Shown here one piece after another: positions 1 to 3,729 of a stretch of DNA of 5,440 nt (the first letter of the stretch is position 1; each line of letters opens with the position of its first letter). This stretch comes from Coriobacteriales bacterium. Its GTDB lineage: Bacteria; Actinomycetota; Coriobacteriia; Coriobacteriales; UBA8131. The notes under the pieces are model-generated. The model was not told the DNA's origin. It did no database searches and saw nothing but the letters and a program-made list of their open reading frames with translations. A program made the position numbers and the translations under genes. The stretch lies in contig JAISMZ010000088.1 of the NCBI GenBank assembly GCA_031276475.1, positions 1 to 5,440 of the forward strand, written 5' to 3'.

Positions 1-164
1 CCCTCGTTGCGGCCAAGAAAGCAGGCTCCGCCTACAACAGCGTTAAGCTCGTCTTCACTCAGATGATCGCCCGCGCTCTCCCTGAGCGCCGCGACCACGC
101 TCTGCTCCACCTTGGCGGACTGAGCCTCATTCTTGCCCAACTCCAACAGCTTCTCCTTGCTCAT
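1..164 (-). CDS. Putative double-glycine leader peptide (RiPP/bacteriocin-type precursor), 3' end cut by window edge
   Basis: Reading leftward from an ATG at 164-162, 54 complete codons stay open to the window edge with no stop. The product begins MSKEKLLELGKNEAQ, is charged and helix-prone, and reaches LSEDELNAVVGG at residues 35-46. It continues with ACFLGRNE. An acidic amphipathic leader ending in an EL-x-x-V-x-GG motif is the hallmark of precursors whose leader is removed after GG by a C39-peptidase ABC exporter (class II lanthipeptides, Nif11-type and related families). Cleavage after Gly46 would leave a core starting Ala-Cys-Phe-Leu-Gly, and the Cys is a potential modification site. A ribosome binding site (GAAGGTG, minus strand, 169-175) precedes the ATG. 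The AT-rich upstream DNA with operator-like repeats fits a regulated accessory gene. The core, its length and any modification genes lie outside the window, so the class cannot be given. A chance GG in a small unrelated protein remains possible. Confidence 0.7.
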   Translation of the reverse strand, partial: MSKEKLLELGKNEAQSAKVEQSVVAALRESAGDHLSEDELNAVVGGACFLGRNE

Positions 165-168
165 GGGA

Positions 169-175
169 CACCTTC
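169..175 (-). promoter_or_regulatory. Ribosome binding site of the leader-peptide gene
   Basis: On the minus strand GAAGGTG lies four bases before the ATG at 164-162. Its AAGG core is six bases from the start. This supports the start choice for a gene that has no stop in the window. Confidence 0.6.
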
Positions 176-179
176 TTTC

Positions 180-194
180 TTTGTTGACAACAAA
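180..194. promoter_or_regulatory. Perfect 15-bp palindrome, candidate operator
   Basis: TTTGTTGACAACAAA has two perfectly complementary 7-bp arms around a central A at 187. It ends five bases upstream of the ribosome binding site of the leader-peptide gene. If the promoter at 235-262 is right it lies in the 5' untranslated region, so it could be a repressor site or an RNA element. The symmetry is seen directly; the function is inferred. Confidence 0.5.
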
Positions 195-205
195 TATTTC
201 CCTAA

Positions 206-220
206 AGGGGACTATCCCCT
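206..220. repeat. Inverted repeat AGGGGA-CTA-TCCCCT
   Basis: Two perfect 6-bp arms (206-211 and 215-220) flank a 3-base spacer. It lies between the predicted -10 box (235-240) and the 15-bp palindrome, close to the expected transcription start of the leader-peptide gene. It could be an operator half-site pair or a small hairpin at the 5' end of the transcript. There is no U-tract, so it does not look like a terminator. Confidence 0.45.
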
Positions 221-234
221 ACAGAACAGTAAAT

Positions 235-262
235 AGTCTACCCGATAAATATGGTAAGGCAA
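235..262 (-). promoter_or_regulatory. Candidate promoter for the leader-peptide gene
   Basis: On the minus strand TTGCCT (257-262) and TAGACT (235-240) are separated by 16 bases. Each matches the sigma-70 consensus at about four of six positions. Transcription would start near 228 and give a leader of roughly 60 bases. The weak boxes fit a promoter that needs an activator, and a direct repeat sits just upstream. In AT-rich DNA such matches arise easily. Confidence 0.3.
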
Positions 263-282
263 ATAAGAATTATGGATTGGTA

Positions 283-311
283 GTTTCTGTTACGTTTATG
301 TTGCTGTTACG
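283..311. repeat. Tandem direct repeat of a 12-mer, period 17 bp
   Basis: GTTTCTGTTACG (283-294) is followed by GTTGCTGTTACG (300-311), differing at one base, with five bases between. The pair lies about 20 bases upstream of the candidate -35 box of the leader-peptide gene, which is where a response regulator or other activator would bind. Direct-repeat sites are common in front of regulated bacteriocin genes. The repeat is seen directly; the role is inferred. Confidence 0.45.
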
Positions 312-332
312 CAATCGTTAAGACGCATAAAC

Positions 333-350
333 CACAAAGTGAACACAAAG
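333..350. repeat. Two copies of CACAAAG, period 11 bp
   Basis: CACAAAG occurs at 333-339 and again at 344-350, in an A-rich stretch. It may be a fragment of a short intergenic repeat family, or chance in AT-rich DNA. No function is assigned. Confidence 0.25.
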
Positions 351-419
351 GAAAAACGTAGGTAAAACGCGATGGTGAGGATCTGGAGAGCCTTGTGCTG
401 CGGTACTTCGTCTGTAGCT

Positions 420-1499
420 TCAGACCACCTCGGCCAGTTGCCCGCAGGCAGCCTGGATGTCGGCGCCGCGCGAGGCCCGTATGGTGGCGTTGACCCGGGC
501 CTGGAGCAGGGAGTTGGCAAAGGCCTGCAGGCGCTCGGGCGGTGAGGGCTCCAGTCTGCCGCCGGCCGTCTTGTTGAGTACTATTAAGTTAACATGATAG
601 TTAAGTGCGCCCTGGCCGCGGGCGAAGCCGATGAGCGCCTCTAACTCCTCCGGCGTGTCGTTAACGCCGTCTATCAGCAGGTATTCCAGCGACGGCCGGC
701 GTCCGCTGCTCGCGGCGTAGTAGGCCAGCTCCTCGCGCAGCTCCGTCAGTGGTTGGCTGGCCAGGCCCGGCATCAGGCGGTCGCGCGTCGCCTGAACGGC
801 AGAGTGCAGCGAGACGGCCAGCGTGAACTGCTCCGGCTCCTCGGCAAAGCGGCGGATGCCGTCCAAAAGCCCGCAGGTAGAGACCGTCAGGCGGCGGGCG
901 CCGATGCCTCCCAGACGCTCGTCGTTGAGCAGCCGCAGGGCGCCGAGCACGGCGTTGTAGTTGGCAAAGGGCTCGCCCTGGCCCATCGCGACGGCGTTGG
1001 TGACGCGCAGGCCAAAGTCCTCGGAGGCCACCCGCAGCTGGTCGACCATCTCGCCGGCCCCCAGCGAGCGCACCAGCCCGGCCTGGCCGGTCGCGCAAAA
1101 GACGCAGCCCAGCGCACAGCCCGCCTGCGTGGAAAAACAGACGGTCAGACGGTCGTGGCCAGCGGGGATGGCGACCGTCTCCACAGCGTTACCGCCGGCC
1201 AGCTGCACCAGGTATTTGCGGGAGCCGTCGCGGGAGTCCTGACGCCGCAGGATCTGCGGCGCATCGAGCGTGCAGGTAGCCGCCAGCCGCTCGCGCAGGG
1301 AACGCGGCAGGTCGGTCATCTGCTCAAAGCTGGTGAGGGGGACGGCCGGCGCTGTGCCATAGAGCCAGGCCGCTACCTGGCGTGCGCGGTAGGCGGGCTG
1401 CCCAAGGCGCTCCATCAGCGTGCGCAGCCCGCCTTTGTCAAGGGATTTTATACTGGGCAGACGGGAAGCTGCCTGTCCGTCAGTAGGGAATTCGGGCAT
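420..1499 (-). CDS. rlmN: Dual-specificity RNA methyltransferase RlmN (radical SAM)
   Basis: This gene encodes a 359-residue radical-SAM enzyme that methylates C2 of A2503 in 23S rRNA and A37 of some tRNAs in the cytoplasm. The N-terminal accessory domain includes YRARQVAAWLY (37-47). The cluster-binding motif CALGCVFC gives Cys128, Cys132 and Cys135. Cys121, seven residues before the first of these, matches the conserved Cys118 of the E. coli enzyme. Cys352 in RGADIQAACGQL matches E. coli Cys355, which carries the methyl group. Further family motifs are VSTCGL (206-211), VSLH (229-232) and YLLIDGVND (273-281). The SAM-binding GEP motif reads MGQGEPFAN where MGMGEPLxN is usual. Length is normal for the family. 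The ATG at 1499-1497 is preceded by AGGAAGG (minus strand, 1509-1515) at good spacing. The gene is transcribed away from ddl, and the leader-peptide gene lies downstream on the same strand. Confidence 0.96.
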   Translation of the reverse strand: MPEFPTDGQAASRLPSIKSLDKGGLRTLMERLGQPAYRARQVAAWLYGTAPAVPLTSFEQMTDLPRSLRERLAATCTLDAPQILRRQDSRDGSRKYLVQLAGGNAVETVAIPAGHDRLTVCFSTQAGCALGCVFCATGQAGLVRSLGAGEMVDQLRVASEDFGLRVTNAVAMGQGEPFANYNAVLGALRLLNDERLGGIGARRLTVSTCGLLDGIRRFAEEPEQFTLAVSLHSAVQATRDRLMPGLASQPLTELREELAYYAASSGRRPSLEYLLIDGVNDTPEELEALIGFARGQGALNYHVNLIVLNKTAGGRLEPSPPERLQAFANSLLQARVNATIRASRGADIQAACGQLAEVV

Positions 1500-1526
1500 C
1501 AGTCGCGACCTTCCTGTCCGGTGTCA

Positions 1527-1535
1527 TGCTATCAT
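1527..1535 (+). promoter_or_regulatory. Candidate extended -10 promoter of ddl
   Basis: TGCTATCAT is an extended -10 element (TGn followed by TATCAT, five of six to consensus). No good -35 box lies 17 bases upstream, as is common for extended -10 promoters. It overlaps the rlmN -10 box on the other strand. Downstream, GAAAGGA (1565-1571) is the ribosome binding site for the ddl ATG at 1579. Confidence 0.4.
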
Positions 1536-1561
1536 TATCCCACAGCTTGCGACAGCAGCAA
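1534..1561 (-). promoter_or_regulatory. Candidate promoter of rlmN
   Basis: On the minus strand GATAAT (1534-1539, five of six to consensus) lies 16 bases from TTGCTG (1556-1561, only TTG conserved). Transcription would begin near 1527, leaving a 5' leader of under 30 bases that contains the AGGAAGG ribosome binding site. Confidence 0.45.
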
Positions 1562-1578
1562 AGTGAAAGGACGACCAG

Positions 1579-2787
1579 ATGACCTATCGCACACCGACCC
1601 CCCTGACGGTCGCCCTGCTTTGCGGCGGTGTCTCCAATGAGCGCGCCATCTCGTTGGTCAGTGCTGCAGGCGTGCGTGCGGTGCTGGAGGCCAGTGGCCA
1701 TAAGGTTGTGGTTGTCGATACCGGAAAGTGCGATTTCATCCATACTATAGCCCACAGCGGCGCTGACGTTGCTTTTATTGCACTGCATGGTACGGGCGGC
1801 GAGGACGGCTCGATTCAAGGCGTGCTGGAGCTGCTGCGCCTGCCCTACACCGGCAGCGGCGTGCTGGCCAGCGCCTTGGCCATGGACAAGCACCGCAGCA
1901 AACTGCTCTACCGCGTCGCTGGGCTGAGCACTCCTGAGGCGGTGGTTTTGCGTGGGCCGGGAGCTGGCAGAGCCGAGGTGCTGGCTGCCGTGGGGGGCGC
2001 CGCTGCTGAGGGCGCCACGCCGGCCGAGGGCGCCGCTGCCGAGGGCGCCACTGCCGGGGGCGCCGCTGCCGAGGGCGCCGCTGCCGAGGGCGGAGCCGAG
2101 ATGCTGGCTGCCGCCGAAGCCGAAGTGCTCGCAGCCGTCGGTGTTCCCTGCGTGATCAAACCGGTCTGCGAGGGTTCCTCGGTGGGCATCACCATCGTGC
2201 GACGCCGTGACGAGCTGGCCGCTGCGCTGAGCGATTGCTTCGGGGTCTGCGATCTGGCCCTGGCCGAGGCTTTTGTTGCGGGCACCGAGATAACCATCTC
2301 GGTGATCGGCCATGACGAGTTGCTCGCCTTGCCAATCATCGAGATCATCAGCAACGCCGGTGAGTTCTACGATTATCAGTCCAAGTACGCCGAGGGCGGC
2401 TCGACGCATATCATTCCGGCACGTATCTCGCCAGCCGCCGCTGCCGCCGCTCGCGAGGCTGCACTCGTGGCGCACCGCATGCTGGATTGCAGCGGTGTCT
2501 CGCGGACCGACATGATTGTTGACGAGGACGACGTAATCTGGCTGATTGAGACCAACACAATTCCTGGGATGACACCCACTTCTCTTCTGCCCGAGGCCGC
2601 TCGCGCCGCTGGCATCGAGCCCGCCGAGCTGTACGACCGGCTGCTGTTCTGGGCGCTTGAGCGGGCCGCGCCGGTCGTGGGGCGGTCACCGGCTGCGGGA
2701 CCGTCATCGGCTGCCTCCACCCCCGCCATGCCTCCCACAGATCCTGCCCCCGCCGCACCCCAACCACCAACTAAGGAGAAATATTAA
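1579..2787 (+). CDS. ddl: D-alanine--D-alanine ligase with internal Ala/Gly/Glu repeat insertion
   Basis: This 402-residue ATP-grasp ligase joins two D-alanines for the peptidoglycan stem peptide. The N-terminal domain has CGGVSNERAISL (15-26, Glu21 equivalent to E. coli DdlB Glu15) and LHGTGGEDGSIQG (69-81). The ATP-grasp part has VIKPVCEGSSVG (192-203), YDYQSKY (264-270), SRTD (308-311, catalytic Arg309) and ETNTIPGMTPTSLLP (324-338). Tyr270 matches DdlB Tyr216, where D-lactate (vancomycin-resistant) ligases have Phe, so D-Ala-D-Ala specificity is expected. The protein is longer than the usual 300-370 residues for two reasons. An Ala/Gly/Glu tract fills about 127-185 between the N-terminal part and the conserved GVPCVIKP segment, and a Pro/Ala/Ser tail covers about 365-402. 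Key residues are all present, so it should be active. The ribosome binding site GAAAGGA (1565-1571) supports the ATG. It heads a plus-strand cluster and its stop overlaps the next start. Confidence 0.95.
   Translation: MTYRTPTPLTVALLCGGVSNERAISLVSAAGVRAVLEASGHKVVVVDTGKCDFIHTIAHSGADVAFIALHGTGGEDGSIQGVLELLRLPYTGSGVLASALAMDKHRSKLLYRVAGLSTPEAVVLRGPGAGRAEVLAAVGGAAAEGATPAEGAAAEGATAGGAAAEGAAAEGGAEMLAAAEAEVLAAVGVPCVIKPVCEGSSVGITIVRRRDELAAALSDCFGVCDLALAEAFVAGTEITISVIGHDELLALPIIEIISNAGEFYDYQSKYAEGGSTHIIPARISPAAAAAAREAALVAHRMLDCSGVSRTDMIVDEDDVIWLIETNTIPGMTPTSLLPEAARAAGIEPAELYDRLLFWALERAAPVVGRSPAAGPSSAASTPAMPPTDPAPAAPQPPTKEKY
1993..2094 (+). repeat. In-frame 15-bp tandem repeat (GAGGGCGCCGCTGCC) inside ddl
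   Basis: About seven imperfect units run head to tail, mostly 15 bp with one of 18 bp and a partial last one. They encode E-G-A-A-A variants at residues 139-172. The flanks also look duplicated: AEVLAAVG occurs at 132-139 and 181-188 on either side. Unit sequences differ at a few third-codon and first-codon positions, so this is not a perfectly fresh expansion. Copy number may vary between strains by slippage without breaking the frame. Confidence 0.8.
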
Positions 2788-2789
2788 TG
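2773..2789 (+). promoter_or_regulatory. Ribosome binding site and stop/start overlap between ddl and the flavoprotein gene
   Basis: AAGGAG (2773-2778) lies within the last codons of ddl, eight bases before an ATG whose A is the last base of the ddl TAA (TAATG). This fixes the downstream start and suggests translational coupling. Confidence 0.7.
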
Positions 2790-3680
2790 TATGATATAGC
2801 TATCATCGGAGCCGGCCCGGCAGGGCTCTCGGCGGCCATCACTGCCCGGGCGCGCGACAAGGACGTCTGCGTGATCTCAAACAGGCCACAGGAAAGCCCA
2901 CTGGCAAAGTCGCGGCTGGTAGACAACTACCCGGGGCTGCCCGGCGTCAGCGGTTTGGGGCTGCTGGAGCGCTTCGTCGAGCATGCCAGGAACCTGGGAG
3001 CGATCTTTCGCTTTGCACGGGTGGTCAACCTGCTGCCACTGGGCTCGTCCTTCTCCGTAACCACCAGTGATGACAGCGTGGAGGCGCGCGCGGTGATTCT
3101 CGCCCTGGGCGCCGCCCGAGCCAGCACGGCCTTTCCCGGCGAGCAGGAATACCTCGGCCGTGGAGTAAGCTACTGCGCCACCTGTGACGGCATGCTCTAC
3201 CGCGACTCCACGGTGTCGGTGGTCGATCTGGCACCTGACGCCGCTGACGAGGCGAACTTCCTGCACGGTCTGGGCGCGACGGTACATTTTTTGACCGCCC
3301 GGGCAGATCCTAAGACGCTCAGCGCACTGGATAAAGGCATTGTTCTTCACGAGGGTAAGGTCGTGGCGGTAGAAGGCGACGGCAGCTTGGTAACGGGCCT
3401 GCGCATCGCCAGGCGGCTCGAGCCCAAACTCAACAAGGACGAGCTTGTCCCCTGCCGAGGCGTCTTTATTTTGCGTCCGTCCATCGCCCCAACGGCGCTT
3501 TTGCCCACGCTGGAGACCCGCGATAACTACATTGCCACCAACGCTGGCATGGGCACTTCGGTGCCCGGAGTCTTTGCGGCCGGCGACTGTGTGGGCCCGC
3601 CGTTGCAGGTCGCCAAGGCCGCTGGCGAGGGCCAACGGGCCGCTTTTGCCGCCGTGGACTACCTCAGCGCGCAGGCCTGA
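2787..3680 (+). CDS. Thioredoxin-reductase-like FAD flavoprotein lacking NADPH-binding motifs
   Basis: The 297-residue product has the two-domain thioredoxin reductase layout. The FAD-binding GAGPAG is at 8-13, NYPGLPGVSG at 47-56, the redox-active CATC at 130-133 (Cys130 and Cys133, within SYCATCDGMLYRD), and the C-terminal FAD motif VPGVFAAGDC at 259-268, followed by QVAKAAGEGQ (274-283). It should reduce a thioredoxin-type partner through this disulfide. The nucleotide-binding segment is degenerate. Where thioredoxin reductases have VVGGGDSAxEEA, this protein has VVDLAPDAADEA (145-156), and the usual HRRxxxRA is replaced by TARADPKT (170-177). Pyridine-nucleotide-independent relatives exist, such as the ferredoxin-linked flavin thioredoxin reductase of Clostridium acetobutylicum, so a ferredoxin or other donor is a reasonable inference. 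It is slightly shorter than classical TrxB (about 310-320). It overlaps ddl by one base and no thioredoxin gene is visible in the window. Confidence 0.85.
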   Translation: MYDIAIIGAGPAGLSAAITARARDKDVCVISNRPQESPLAKSRLVDNYPGLPGVSGLGLLERFVEHARNLGAIFRFARVVNLLPLGSSFSVTTSDDSVEARAVILALGAARASTAFPGEQEYLGRGVSYCATCDGMLYRDSTVSVVDLAPDAADEANFLHGLGATVHFLTARADPKTLSALDKGIVLHEGKVVAVEGDGSLVTGLRIARRLEPKLNKDELVPCRGVFILRPSIAPTALLPTLETRDNYIATNAGMGTSVPGVFAAGDCVGPPLQVAKAAGEGQRAAFAAVDYLSAQA

Positions 3681-3729
3681 GCATGCGCTGGAAGCCGCCT
3701 GAGCATTTGGCGTCATCTGCCGCTCATGG

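Larger units (their letters stand above)
165..419. other. AT-rich intergenic region between rlmN and the leader-peptide gene
   Basis: No convincing gene lies here on either strand. The stretch from about 180 to 360 is visibly AT-rich compared with the GC-rich genes around it. It contains a perfect 15-bp palindrome, a 6-bp-arm inverted repeat, a pair of near-identical 12-mers and two copies of CACAAAG, listed separately. I see no clear stem plus U-tract terminator for rlmN, whose stop is at 420-422. The composition suggests a regulatory region or DNA of different origin from the neighbouring core genes. Confidence 0.55.

Noticed and set aside
184..189. Perfect TTGACA on the plus strand as a -35 box
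   Set aside because: No -10 box lies 16-19 bases downstream and no plus-strand gene follows. The match is part of the 15-bp palindrome.
133..321. Plus-strand ORF of 62 codons across the leader-peptide start and AT-rich region
   Set aside because: It begins at a TTG inside the antisense of the leader-peptide gene, has no ribosome binding site, and runs through the palindromes. The low GC content is that of the intergenic DNA.
753..1640. Long plus-strand ORF opposite rlmN
   Set aside because: It is antisense to a fully conserved rlmN, has no recognisable motif and crosses into the ddl start. Long antisense frames are expected in GC-rich DNA.
1993..2094. CRISPR-like array
   Set aside because: The units are head-to-tail 15-mers without spacers and stay in frame inside ddl, so they are a coding minisatellite.
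1480..2475. Long minus-strand ORF opposite ddl
   Set aside because: Its Gly/Ser/Ala repeats are only the reverse reading of the ddl tandem repeat, and no family motif is seen.
2640..2787. VanA-type (D-Ala-D-Lac) ligase and vancomycin resistance
   Set aside because: The omega-loop residue is Tyr (SKY270), as in D-Ala-D-Ala ligases, and no vanH, vanX or vanS/R genes are present.
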